NCBI GenBank assembly: GCA_009746045.1
Contig: RPFO01000027.1
Coordinates: forward strand, 4,986,573 to 5,050,572
DNA: 64,000 bases
From: Mesostigma viride
Lineage: Eukaryota; Streptophyta; Mesostigmatophyceae; Mesostigmatales; Mesostigmataceae
Reading direction: 5' to 3'
A program made the position numbers and the translations under genes. Numbering within the stretch: position 1 is the first letter of the stretch; each line of letters begins with the position of its first letter. Below the pieces are notes generated by a model. The model was not told the DNA's origin. It did no database searches and saw only the letters and a list, made by a program, of their open reading frames with translations. Positions 1 through 17,914 of this stretch are shown piece by piece.

Positions 1-160
1 CCCATGTTCCCCTCCCACTGAGGACTTATCAAGGAGACAACCAGCGCAGGCCAGAAATCGGGAGAATCCAGACCATGATAGCTCGAGCCTGCCGCGTTAT
101 CTTGTCTTATGCTCACATGACCGGTGCAGTCACGTGTCTATTAATTAATTGTTTGTACAA
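1..160 (+). repeat. LINE 3'-end fragment with TTAATTAA tail
   Basis: The segment reads CCCATGTTCCCCTCCCACTG, then GAGGACTTAT, and after an interruption TTATGCTCAC, a CACGTG-type motif and ATTAATTAATT. The same string ends the longer LINE copies at 11480-11872 (plus) and 47252-48005 (minus). The tail is interrupted by about 85 bp carrying the short dispersed motif at 30-66; CTTAT occurs on both sides of that interruption. Non-coding. Confidence 0.6.
30..66 (+). repeat. 37-bp dispersed motif, copy 1
   Basis: Contains AGACAACCAGCGCAGGCCAG. Near-identical copies lie at 19984-20020 (an intron of the PARP-Deltex gene) and, shorter, at 11929-11955. Copy 2 is bracketed by the direct repeat CTGACAT. 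Function unknown. Confidence 0.6.
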
Positions 161-550
161 AAAAAATTACACTAATTTATGAATAAAAGCACGTGACTGC
201 GTGACATGGGTTCGTACTAGTAAAGGAACCACTATAGTACTGACACAACGGGGAGGCAGGGTGCCCTTGCACTTGCACTTACTAGCTTCACTCATGCACT
301 CCTGCAAGCGGTAATGCCACAGAGGACTCTCTAGCTCTGCGTCATTGTGCAGGCCCAACTGTGGGTGCAATACAAGAATTGAAGCAGGCTGACAAAATGA
401 AGCGGACGCTGTGAAGGTAAGGTGCAGACGCGTAAGCTGATTCTAATGGCCACAATCAGCTGGGCCGCCATGGGCGATGACTAGCTTGCAAAGAGAAGTT
501 GCAGGAAGTTATGAAGGATACAATATACAGCCCCCCGCTCGGTGGGGTAG

Positions 551-690
551 ACGTGTGTGACCAAACATGGCAAACATAGTGGTTTTGGCCATGGTGCCCG
601 CAACCCTGTAACATCGAGGGGTTAGATAGGCGCCTACTATCCACTGAGGACTTATGCTCATGTGACACAGTCTACGTGTAAATTAACTAC
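551..690 (+). repeat. LINE 3'-end fragment
   Basis: Decayed plus-strand copy of the LINE 3' region: a GTGTGACCAAACATGG-like coding end, GTGCCCGCAACCCTGTAAC, then CCACTGAGGACTTATGCTCA and an ACGTGTAAATTAA tail. It sits just downstream of the 3' end of the minus-strand Kelch-BBE gene (stop codon at 755-757). Positions 161-550 contain no gene that I can support. Confidence 0.5.
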
Positions 691-754
691 AAGGCATGAC
701 CTCCCAACCAAGGCCCACATTCAAGGAAATATAGGTAGGGGGAAAAAAATTCAA

Positions 755-8399
<7,645 letters not shown>

Positions 8400-10246
8400 G
8401 TGGCGTGAAGGCCGTGGCCCGGGGCTCTTGTATGGTTGGGTCGGTTACCACATCACAGCCTTCCGGAGATGGCGTCCATGGTGCGTCAGGTTTGCCAAAG
8501 ACGACTCGCTCTCGCACGCTCATAAAGCCCGCGGCGAGCGCACCACCACATGAGCTCGTAGGTTGCTATCACGCACTGATGTCGTCCATTCAAGAAGCGA
8601 CGCTGTGTCCACCGCTGCGACATCAAGGAAGGCAGTTGATTAGCTAAAATGCCAAGGGGGTGGCCGTCTTTGTTATGTCTGGCAGACAAAATCATGAAGA
8701 GTTCGTCATGAAATTGAGCCTGCAATGTGTGGGATTAATTATGATGAAAATTACGGTGAAAATGCATCCGATAGTCGTGCAAAATTACCGTACATGTGAA
8801 TGTACACGTGGCATTACCACGGGGCACTCAGCACGTAGGACAAGCCCTTCTTATAGTTAGTGGCGCATGAAGTGGCATCTCGGTCAGCCGGTCAGGTGCC
8901 ATATCCCGAATTTTTCGCAGCAAGGGAAAGCGATCGCGCGTATCAAGCCGCATACGGGAAGATGCTTCTCATTCCTCGCTGGAGCTCCGGAAAGACCCGG
9001 AAACTGAACTGAAAATTACGCTCCCTATAGAAGGCGTGACTATTTGTTGGCTTCTCTCCCTACAAGGGGATGCCATTACTACTCTCCCCTAGCGAAAAAC
9101 TGGAGACTAAATGTCAGTTAGTCAGTTTTCTATGGAAGTATACAGCCTAAACCTTAATTCATAATGTAGAAAACGTGATGAACGCGCTGGCCGGATACAA
9201 CTTGGGTTGGCGGCCAATGGCGCCTTGGCGGGGATTTGGGGCTAGTAAGTTATTTGATCAGTTCAGTTTATCGCGTGCACCGGCCGGTTGATTAGTGGAG
9301 TCCGTCGACTCGAACGGCTGGTTCTGCCTTATGGGTGCTTGCATAGATCATAATACAGTGCATAATTTGTGTTTGGGTGCTTGTATAGTGCATAATTTGG
9401 GCTGCCGGCGGGGAATGGGGATAGAGGAACATTCTACACTAAATCCACAGTAGTACGGGATGTATATATGCTGCACCGTTATTTTACGTATTTCTTCTGC
9501 AATCTTAGTATCTGCTGAGAAATTTATGCATCTTATCATTAATAGTGTTTTTTCCGTGCTAGGCGCCATGTGGCCAAGCGGAATCATCACGTGCATGGTC
9601 CTTGCTTTTCTTCCATTGTATTTCGTGCTGGCTGGAGAGGCCCACACGCGGCCAGCGGACAAAGCAACCTCTACAAAACGCCGCCCCCCCCCCCCCCCCC
9701 CCCATCTAACAGTTCTGCGCCACTTTTCTGGCGAACCACCGAGGGAGGACCGCAGCCCCCTGCCTGCTGAGGTCCGTAATGTGGCCTTCCTGGCAGGAAA
9801 AAGGGTGATAAAAGCTCATGGATAATGTCGAGATGAACACCACTCGGAGAGTGGTACCACAGCTAGCCAAACTGGGAAAAGCCTTTGATGACGACCACAT
9901 AGGTGTCTGTGAGAACAACTCACCGCCAGCTAGTCGTGCGGCTTTCGAGACGGAACTGAAGTCTGAAGAGGACTGCTCACGCAACATTAATCTACGGATA
10001 CATCTTTCTTGCCAAAAAACTTGCAAGGATGAAACGAATTGCAAAGGCACGGGCTTTCCTCGCGCAGTGCGTGTATCCTTGCTTCAACACGTAATTTGAC
10101 TATTCCTTTCTCTTTGACTTGAACCCACCTTGCCCGGCTTCCTCCAACACTCCTGCCGTAAAGCGCAAGTTGGTGCGGTCCAATGAATGGGATGCCGTCT
10201 CTTTCCACAACATATCTTGCTACTGGGACCAATGGGCATTTCGCGA
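8400..10246. other. Gene-less or unrecognised region upstream of Kelch-BBE gene
   Basis: No ORF here shows a recognisable domain. It should include the promoter of the minus-strand Kelch-BBE gene just right of 8399. A C run lies near 9685-9703. Short ORFs (for example 9818-10099 plus) have no family signature and I do not call them. Confidence 0.5.
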
Positions 10247-10465
10247 CAAGGACCTCATGTGCACCTTCCTGCATCACGTGAGCATAGATCCTCAATGAAA
10301 TGGGAATGGAGTGGGATGTGAGACCATCCAACCCGGCTAGTTGCCCTGGGGTTGCGGGCGCGCAGCACGGCCCGAGAATCACTATGTTTATCAAACTTGG
10401 TCACACGCGTTACCCCCACCGATTTGGGTTTGATGCCCTTCATAACACCCTGCCACTTCTATAAT
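10247..10465 (-). repeat. LINE C-terminus / 3'-end fragment (minus)
   Basis: The minus frame reads KPKSVGVTRVTKFDKHSDSR, which aligns with KPKSVG-type ends of the other LINE copies (ETTPKSVGAPRVTAYGIHSD at 11680). The 3' part CTCACGTGATGCAGG matches the LINE tail. Confidence 0.6.
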
Positions 10466-10744
10466 GTCCATGCAAGTCATCAGCCGGCGATCACAGGTAA
10501 GCCGGGAGATGCCCAGGCGTACGGCTATGTTCAGACAGGTACCCGTAAATCGGAGCTGGTATACGTCTGCGTCGCATGCAAGAGTGAGGAGGATAGACCT
10601 TATCCATTGTGAACGAATTAACACAAGACCTTTCTCAATATTTGGACCACTCTCTTCTTGTAACCCTCAGTAATAACAAGTACAGTCCACAAGGGCGTAC
10701 CTAATTTTATCCTTGGGCATAGCAGGGGGTTGCACATTAGTTTG

Positions 10745-10879
10745 TACGCTGATTTGCCCTATGTTTCCCACATTATCAGGCACAGGCGCCTGGGCCTAGC
10801 CGGGCACCTGGCCCGCACGGATCAGGTAGACACATAAGATAGACTAGCTGGCACCAAACCCGCCCAGCCTGGGCGATAT
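10745..10879 (+). repeat. LINE ORF2 fragment (plus), left part
   Basis: Plus frame HRRLGLAGHLARTDQVDT, then RLAGTKPAQPGRY, near identical to LINE B (minus, about 57955-58040). An in-frame stop follows VDT. The copy is cut at GGGCGATAT by the TRIM-like insertion and resumes at 11480. Confidence 0.8.
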
Positions 10880-11089
10880 TCTGATCAGACACTCCGCAAA
10901 GGTGAAAACCTTTGCGTTCAGTGCCGGGCCGCGGAAAACGCGGAAAACGCGATCTGCAAATGAATCCGACCGGAATCGAACTGGGGACCTCTCGCACCAA
11001 TTTTGCTGACTATAGGACGGACGTCTCCGGTTACCATGGCATCGCCAACTTACACCTACAGTCATCCGCAAAAGTTCTCCTGTCCGGGG
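10876..11089 (-). repeat. Left terminal direct repeat of TRIM-like element
   Basis: Begins ATATTCTGATCAG and ends CTCCTGTCCGGGG on the plus strand; tRNA-like core on the minus strand at about 10965-11055. Confidence 0.75.
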
Positions 11090-11479
11090 AGTGATGCAAG
11101 CCTTTCGGATTTGGTACTAGATAAATCACTCGAGATCTGTGTGTAGGAGTACTACACACGTGTCTGCACGCGAGACTTGTTCAGTCTCGCACCGTGAGAC
11201 GGGCTGAACACGGCTGAATCCTTCTTTAGAAGGGGGCGTAGCCGGTACTATCGAAATCAGCCAAGCGTATATTCTGATCAGACACTCCGCAAAGGTGAAA
11301 ACCTTTGCGTTCAGTGCCGGGCCGCGGAAAACGCGGAAAACGCGATCTGCAAATGAATCCGACCGGAATCGAACTGGGGACCTCTCGCACCAATTTTGCT
11401 GACTATAGGACGGACGTCTCCGGTTACCATGGCATCGCCAACTTACACCTACAGTCATCCGCAAAAGTTCTCCTGTCCG
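10880..11479 (-). mobile_element. TRIM-like element with tRNA-like terminal direct repeats
   Basis: Two direct repeats, 10876-11089 and 11269-11482 (214 bp, identical by eye), flank 179 bp of unique sequence. The whole lies inside a LINE copy and is bracketed by GGGCGATAT at 10871-10879 and 11480-11488, so it entered as one unit with a target duplication of up to 9 bp (exact border ambiguous because repeat ends overlap the duplication). Each repeat holds, on the minus strand, a tRNA-like stretch with A-box-like TGGTAACCGGA and B-box-like AGTTCGATTCC. There is no coding capacity. Alternative: two tRNA-derived SINEs in tandem, but a shared flanking duplication favours one element. Confidence 0.7.
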
Positions 11480-11482
11480 GGG
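11269..11482 (-). repeat. Right terminal direct repeat of TRIM-like element
   Basis: Same sequence as 10876-11089. Identity of the two repeats implies recent insertion. Confidence 0.75.
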
Positions 11483-11872
11483 CGATATGTCCTCACCTGG
11501 CGTGCCCCAGGCCGCGCGCGGCAGGGCCGCCACCCGTGGACTTTTCGTGATAGACTCGGCATGGACATGTGCTACACTAGATGCGACGGGCTCACGCCCG
11601 GGCAGCCTCCTGGTTTGTCTGTAATATGGAGGCAGATGGTACGCAAGGATAGATGGCAAGTAGTGATGAAGGAGACCACCCCCAAGTCTGTGGGGGCTCC
11701 GCGTGTGACCGCGTATGGCATTCATAGCGATTCGGGCCGCGGTGCCCACACCCCTGTAACTAGGACCTAGATAGCTTACACCATCCATTCCATCCCATGT
11801 TCGATCCCTCCCACTGAGGACAGTTATGCTCACGTGACGCAGTCACGTGTCTTTTAATTAATTAAGCAGGGG
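11480..11872 (+). repeat. LINE C-terminus and 3' tail (plus), right part
   Basis: Continues the LINE frame (YVLTWRAPGRA, then WRQMVRKDRWQVVMKETTPK), then the 3' untranslated tail CCACTGAGGACAGTTATGCT, CACGTGACGCAGTCACGTG and TTTTAATTAATTAA. Degenerate coding. Confidence 0.75.
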
Positions 11873-12004
11873 TGGGAACTAATTGACGCTCTGCACTAGG
11901 CTACGGAAAGCACTTTATAAAATTATCAATGAGACAACCAGCGCAGGCCAGACATCAAAATTCTAATCAATTGATCATCAATTGAAATAATCAAATGATC
12001 ATTT

Positions 12005-12130
12005 ACACGTAGACTGCGTCACGTGAAGTCCTAGCTCAGTGGGGTGGATGTGGGATGGGGTGGATGGATCTAGCTATCTAATTTCTAGTTACGGGGTTGC
12101 GGGCACCAGGGGGCGAACACTTTATAACAT
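12005..12130 (-). repeat. LINE 3'-end fragment (minus)
   Basis: Reverse orientation of the LINE tail: GACTGCGTCACGTGAAGTCC, then AGTGGGGTGGATGTGGGATGG and TTACGGGGTTGCGGGCACC. Between 11873 and 12004 lie AT-rich sequence and a partial copy of the 37-bp dispersed motif (11929-11955). Confidence 0.6.
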
Positions 12131-12589
12131 GCAGTCAATATACAGCATGCAGCTAATAAGAATATATGCAACTTAGCAACTGCCACAGAGTTTTATTCAG
12201 TTATAATGACAAAAAATATTTACAAAGTCCCAAACGCAACATATTTCAGGTACAAGCCTTCCAAAGCACGGACATTCCTTACTGGCTAAACTGTGTGCAT
12301 ATTGTGTCAGCCACCACATACAATGCTGCCAAAGGTCCGCCACAGTTGGTGTCCATGATGTGACGGCGTACTCGGCACATGAATATCGTCTGCCAGTGAA
12401 TGATTGTCTCACTAATTGATACTATGTGTGCCCCTTTACAAGTGTGCAGGCACCTTCACGTTTGACCAGCCCCGGGTTCCCCACGTGGAGCCACTTTTCC
12501 CTGCATGGGGTACCCTCAGCCTTGCATAATATTCTCATGTCCAAAGAATTATGCCACAGACAGAACTATTCTGATGTCCAAAGAAACAG

Positions 12590-12760
12590 ACATACTGCGC
12601 TTACCCGTACATACCGCGCTTACCCGCATATACCGCGCTTACCCGCATACACTGCGCTTCCCCGTACATACTGCGCTGCGCTTACCCGTACATACTGCGC
12701 TTACCCGCATATACTGCGCTTACCCGTACATACCGCGCTTACCCGCCAATCAGGAGGCCT
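12590..12760. repeat. ~16-18-bp minisatellite
   Basis: Unit CGCTTACCCGCATATACTG with CGTACATAC variants, about nine copies. Confidence 0.85.
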
Positions 12761-13269
12761 AAGTGCTGCAAGTGTAGGCAAACCCCAAGCTATGGCCAGC
12801 GCGCTTCTATCGCAACCCCCACACTTGGCCGGGGGGATATCCCGCATGGCCGGTCGGAGCCCCTCTGCCCCACAAATAGTGTGGCCATCGCCACCCCATG
12901 CTGGCAAATGCTGGCATTCCTGCTTCCCACCGTTACTCGGGGAAGCCCGGATGCAACCCCCCCGCGCCCCCGCACCCCACGTGAGAAGCGCCCAATACCC
13001 TCACATCTCCAAATACTTGCCCTTGTCTACACCACAGTGTGACAGAACAGGTGGATAAGAATTTCCCCCCCACACCCACACCCACACAAATAGCATGCTC
13101 TGCTCTCCAACAAACCGCACGTCCATTATTAGCACCAAATAATTAGCGATCAGAGCACCAACCCCTGCTGCGCCATCTCCTCCATAACACATCAAACACA
13201 CAGCACCCCCCCTCCAAATAGCACCCCCCCCCTCCAGGTAGCAATTCCCCTCTAAAAGAGCATCGCTTA
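12761..13269. other. Intergenic, 3' flank of PARP-Deltex gene
   Basis: No gene seen. The minus-strand gene ends at 13270, so its 3' untranslated region and polyadenylation site should lie here; no convincing polyadenylation signal was picked out by eye. C-rich runs at 13060-13090 and 13205-13240. Confidence 0.4.
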
Positions 13270-16200
13270 TCAAAGCACCACGCCGCGCTGCGCCATCTCG
13301 TCCATCACATTCATCATATACCCCGCGTCAGGATACCCGTACGGCCCCCCTGGCTTCGGGTTTGTCTTGTGATGAATGCTCCCCCACTTGACCACGTTGT
13401 CCTGCCCTGTCGTGTCGCTCTTGCCCACGCTGAAAATAAGCCGCTGCTGGAACGCACGCTGCAGCAGGCGGAGTACCTCGCGGCCCTCGGGCGAATCAGG
13501 AAGATATGCCCGCCGGTTCGTCCCTCGAAAAGGCTTCCCAGGGGCATCACCGTCCGCGTCCTGAATGCCGCTGGGGACTTCGTAGGAGATGACGATCGCG
13601 CCCGGGGGGTGGCCCGCCAGGGTGAGCCCAGGGACCACCTGGTGCGACATCTGCGCGGAGAGCGGCTGCTTGCCGACGGTCACGCCGAACCGCTGCGTGC
13701 ACACCTCGCAGCGGGTGAAGGTCTGCGACGTGACCCCGTCCGCCATGACGCGCGTCTGGATGAGCGGGCGGCAGCAGTCGGCGTGGCCGTTAACGTGGCC
13801 GCACGGCATGGCCAGGCAGGGCTCCCCTACACCGACCACGTCCAGGCACACGCGGCACGTGAGCCCCTCCGGGTGGCCCGTGACGTCATCGTCGGCCGCT
13901 TCGCGCTCGATGCACGACGTCATCACCACGCCGGGGGACGACGGCGATGATGCCATCGCCCTCGCGCCACCGTGGCCGCTGATGCGGGACCCACCCCCAC
14001 CCGCGACCGCCGGAACAACCCCCGTGCCTATAGGGTGGAGAATCACAGCAGGGCGGGCCACAGGGGGTAGTGCCGCGAGAGGCGCTTGTCCCGCGGGAGC
14101 GGCTTCCAATGCTCGTTGGACGAAATTTGTTCCCGGCTCCGCGCCCTCAATCCCGGCATCCCGCACCTCCGAGCAGACCACCCTAGGGCACGCACCGCCC
14201 GCATTTCCGATAACACCGCCGGCATTTCCGGCCCCATCCACCCGGTCGTCCTCCATCGTCTCTGATATAGTGACCTGGGTCACAGTGACCGTGACGGAGC
14301 CAGAATGGTGCACGTGCGGGTGACCGAGGCCCCCTACGCGGGCGCCAGCGTTACTGTCCTCCTCTTGCACCCGAGGGCGCACGCTCCCAGCCCGACCTCC
14401 GTCATCCGTCACCGCGTCCCCCCGATCCTTCCGCTTGCCACCCAGGACATCCCCCCCCGCTCGCTCTCGCTTCTGCTCTCCCTTCTGCTCTTGCGGCTGC
14501 TCTTGCGGCTGCTCGGATTGCCTGACGCATATGTCAGGCCTGACACACATGGCTGTTGGTTCCTGACGTCTCGAGGTCACCAGCGGCGCCAGCGCCCCCA
14601 CCGACACACCGCCAACTCCTGTTTGCTCCCTTTGTTGGTGTGAGGACACACCCGGCATGACCCCCCCAGCACAACCCCCCGGCGCCCCCCCCTCCTCCGT
14701 GGTGGTGGTGGAGTTGGTGGTGGTGGTGGTGGTGGTGACAACCCCTGGCGCGGCCACCATCGTCCCACCCACCACAATGCCAGGTGTCGTCATCCCGTGA
14801 GGCGGCGCCAGCACGATCGCGCCCCCTGGGATGCTGACACCTGGCGCCTGCAGAGGCACGGACGCGAGCAATCCCGAGGAAGGCACTGTGACATGCAGAC
14901 CCTGATTGCCCTGACTGCCCTGATGGGCCTGATGGCCCTGCAATGCCACCCCCAGGCTCGGCATGCCTTGCACTATGACGCTCATGCCCGGAGCGGTCGT
15001 GCCAAAGGGCTGAATAATCAGCCCACCGTTGAGACCCAGCTGCGACACAACGGGGACCGGCGACTGCCCCGGAGCCTGAGGTGACAGACAGAATGTGTGG
15101 CTGGCGGTGGCATTACCATGCGCAGACGCGACGGATTGTAGGGGCTGATCCAAGTGTTTTTCTTGTCCCCCCCCGGTTGGATGCCCCCCCGCGCTTGGAT
15201 GGCCCTCCCCGCCTGGATGACCCCCCCCGGAAGCGCCAGGATAAAGATCTTGTTGCTGAGGTGGCGGCGCGTGGTTGGTCGAATGGGCCGTCGCGGGAGC
15301 GCTCCACCCGGCTACTCCAGGACCAGCACAAACGTCTCTTCCATGAGCGCCGACAGGACTTCCTGATGGGACATGGCCATGACCCCCGCTTCCGCCACCA
15401 TGAGGAGGGTTGCCATGCGGGCCCGCCGTGCCAGGGTGGCGTCCCGCCGACCCAGGGTGCCCCGCGCTAGAATTAGAATTACTACCGGACGCGCTGGACG
15501 CGCTCGTGGCGTGGCCGCGGCCGCTACTGCCACCTACCACCGCGCCACCGGTGACGGAAGCCAGGCTAACCGCTGGTTGGGGCCTCGCATTGCCGCCGTG
15601 CGCTCCAGTCTCATTGCCATGCGCACACGCCGCATTGCCGTGCTGCCCACCAGGCATGCCAGGTGCCATGGGCTGCCCACCACCGGCTATGGCGACGTCC
15701 TGCCCAGCAGCTAAGGTCTGCCCATTGGAGAGCGCAGTACACTGCCCGCTGTGCATGACTTGCGCAGTGTTGCCCGCTCGGTTGTGAGAGGTCAAGTGCT
15801 CTAGCCTACCCGTGCTTTCGCCCATTTTGCGGCTGCTGCCAGGACAGCTGCTGTCACTTGCAGGGCTGGCCCTGATAGGGGATGACCCAGGGGAGGACAG
15901 AGGCCTGGCTGCCGCATGGTTGGCAATAGCAGCCGCCGCAGGGTGGGATATGATATTATTATCCGCGTGAGCTCCTCTGTCCTTATCGAAGGCATGAACA
16001 GCTCCATGAGCAGCACCGGTGGCCTGATGCGTGGCGTGATGCTCATCTGCCCCGGCGCTCCCCGCGCCGTGCGAATGACCACCGCGGTGGGACTTGGACG
16101 CCTGAGCATCGCCGCCAGCATCCTGGCAGGTACCAGGAGCGCCACTGCCATAATGATGGCCGGCAGGTGGATACCCGGTAGGTTGATGGCCAGCGCGATG

Positions 16201-17391
16201 CTGTAGGGCAGCTGGGGTGAGCCCCGTTGCAGGGCGTGCAAGGCTGCTGCGCGCGCCAGGAACGGCGGCGGGAAAAGCAGCAGCAGCAGCAGCAGCAGCA
16301 GCGTCACCGCCACCGGTCTGGCCCGAGCTGGGCTTATTGAAAAGGTCACTATAACTAATGTTCTTGTCCGGGATGCCACCAGAAGGGGCGGCACCCCCCG
16401 CCGCCGGCGCGTCCCGGTACCCCTCCCTGGAGGCCGACTCCCTGGGGGCCAAGGCCATGTGGACGCCAGAGTCTCCATGGCTGCCGATATTCCCCACCCC
16501 TCCGCGACCACTGCCGCTGGCATGACCGCCATGGATTCCCAGGGTCCCCCCTCCACTGCTGCTGCCGCCACCCACACCGCTCCCGCTATGCACAACTGTC
16601 CGGTGGCCCGTCGGTGGGTGCACGGGACCAGGCAGGAGGCTGTCGTTGACATTGACGGTGCCAGCATCAGCACCAGGCGCCCATGGCGGGTTCCTTAGAC
16701 TGTACTCCCGAGCATGCCTTGGCCCATTCTCGCCCGTTGGCACCATATTTACACTGACCTCGCAACCACGCACGCCGTGCCTCGAACCGTCCCCACGCCT
16801 CAAACCTTCAGCACGCCTCGAATCACCCTCCTCATACCTTTCCCTGGAATCGTCCCCCCTGGCCCCGCCAACCCCCATAACCCCTCCATGGCCCCTCACC
16901 CCGCCCGCTACCGCCGCCCCACCTTGACCTGCCCCCCCGGCTTCTCTCACCAACCCTTCCCGCGTCAACTCGTCATCGTGCATGACCGCATCGTCCCCCA
17001 AGACTTCACTCGTCGCCGTGTCCCTCAACGGCTCGTTCGGGGCAGGGACCACGGCCTGATAGAACGACTTCAAGAACAAGTCCCACCGGCTCCCATCCCC
17101 TGTACCGCCGCTATTGCTCCCCGCCGCCGACCCCGCCGCGCCCGCCGCCGCGTTATGCTGCAGGAACGCCTCGCTCTTCCATGTGAAGTCGGGCACGCTG
17201 CAGAGGGCGGTCGGCGTGGGCACGCTGCGGGCGCTGCTGGCGCCCGTGAACTCCACCATGTACATTGGACAGGTGGCGTTCTGGCGGTAGAGGACAAACT
17301 CGTTAGCCCCGGTCCCGCCGCCGGTGGAGGCACGGCGGCCGATGACAGAATCAAAGCGGACGTCGTCGCACGTGCGGCGGTCCTCTGGCAC
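13270..17391 (-). CDS. Exon 9: end of PARP domain, long linker, RING and Deltex C-terminal domain
   Basis: Acceptor GTGACAG, open to stop TGA at 13272-13270 (1,373 residues). The first 45 residues finish the PARP fold ([27 protein letters not shown]; Glu aligns with the catalytic Glu of poly-ADP-ribosylating PARPs). A G/H/S/A-rich linker follows, including poly-Ala from a CAG/CTG tract (16277-16303). RING at 13868-13687: [27 protein letters not shown] at 13686-13273 retains the HHKT and the Glu in [10 protein letters not shown] corresponding to conserved Deltex positions. Confidence 0.88.
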   Translation of the reverse strand: MPEDRRTCDDVRFDSVIGRRASTGGGTGANEFVLYRQNATCPMYMVEFTGASSARSVPTPTALCSVPDFTWKSEAFLQHNAAAGAAGSAAGSNSGGTGDGSRWDLFLKSFYQAVVPAPNEPLRDTATSEVLGDDAVMHDDELTREGLVREAGGAGQGGAAVAGGVRGHGGVMGVGGARGDDSRERYEEGDSRRAEGLRRGDGSRHGVRGCEVSVNMVPTGENGPRHAREYSLRNPPWAPGADAGTVNVNDSLLPGPVHPPTGHRTVVHSGSGVGGGSSSGGGTLGIHGGHASGSGRGGVGNIGSHGDSGVHMALAPRESASREGYRDAPAAGGAAPSGGIPDKNISYSDLFNKPSSGQTGGGDAAAAAAAAAFPAAVPGARSSLARPATGLTPAALQHRAGHQPTGYPPAGHHYGSGAPGTCQDAGGDAQASKSHRGGHSHGAGSAGADEHHATHQATGAAHGAVHAFDKDRGAHADNNIISHPAAAAIANHAAARPLSSPGSSPIRASPASDSSCPGSSRKMGESTGRLEHLTSHNRAGNTAQVMHSGQCTALSNGQTLAAGQDVAIAGGGQPMAPGMPGGQHGNAACAHGNETGAHGGNARPQPAVSLASVTGGAVVGGSSGRGHATSASSASGSNSNSSAGHPGSAGRHPGTAGPHGNPPHGGGSGGHGHVPSGSPVGAHGRDVCAGPGVAGWSAPATAHSTNHAPPPQQQDLYPGASGGGHPGGEGHPSAGGHPTGGGQEKHLDQPLQSVASAHGNATASHTFCLSPQAPGQSPVPVVSQLGLNGGLIIQPFGTTAPGMSVIVQGMPSLGVALQGHQAHQGSQGNQGLHVTVPSSGLLASVPLQAPGVSIPGGAIVLAPPHGMTTPGIVVGGTMVAAPGVVTTTTTTTNSTTTTEEGGAPGGCAGGVMPGVSSHQQREQTGVGGVSVGALAPLVTSRRQEPTAMCVRPDICVRQSEQPQEQPQEQKGEQKRERAGGDVLGGKRKDRGDAVTDDGGRAGSVRPRVQEEDSNAGARVGGLGHPHVHHSGSVTVTVTQVTISETMEDDRVDGAGNAGGVIGNAGGACPRVVCSEVRDAGIEGAEPGTNFVQRALEAAPAGQAPLAALPPVARPAVILHPIGTGVVPAVAGGGGSRISGHGGARAMASSPSSPGVVMTSCIEREAADDDVTGHPEGLTCRVCLDVVGVGEPCLAMPCGHVNGHADCCRPLIQTRVMADGVTSQTFTRCEVCTQRFGVTVGKQPLSAQMSHQVVPGLTLAGHPPGAIVISYEVPSGIQDADGDAPGKPFRGTNRRAYLPDSPEGREVLRLLQRAFQQRLIFSVGKSDTTGQDNVVKWGSIHHKTNPKPGGPYGYPDAGYMMNVMDEMAQRGVVL

Positions 17392-17862
17392 CTGTCACGG
17401 GGGAAGAAGAGAAAACGGGTGGCGGATCACGTAAGAGAAGCGGAAAGAAGCGGACAGTAATGGAAAGAGAAACGGAAAGAGAACAAAAGGCGATCGGTTG
17501 GGGTGAGGTTAATCGCATGGGCATCGGTTAGGATGCCACAGTACTCCGGGACCTGGCGCGCATGGTAGAAAGGATTTTAAAAGGCGCGGAGGGACAAGGA
17601 GGGAGGGACGAGGATGCGTTGGAGTGAGGCCACTTTACGAGATAAAACGATGTGAAGGTCCTCCAACATCTGTTGCCTGTAATAAAAAAGAGGTAATCGG
17701 ACAGGTTGGTTAGGGGGGGGGGCATGAAATCATATCAACAATCATCACACCTGCGGCGGTCCTCTGGAAACTGTCACAAAAAGGTGGTTGTCCAAAAGTG
17801 GTGGTCGTTACGAAAAGAGAGAAAAGGTGGTCGGTTGGGGTGAGCTAGATGTAGAGCCAACG

Positions 17863-17914
<52 letters not shown>

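Noticed and set aside
10955-11060. Functional tRNA gene on the minus strand
   Set aside because: A- and B-box-like strings are present but the T-arm and acceptor stems do not pair fully and the sequence is part of a duplicated terminal repeat.
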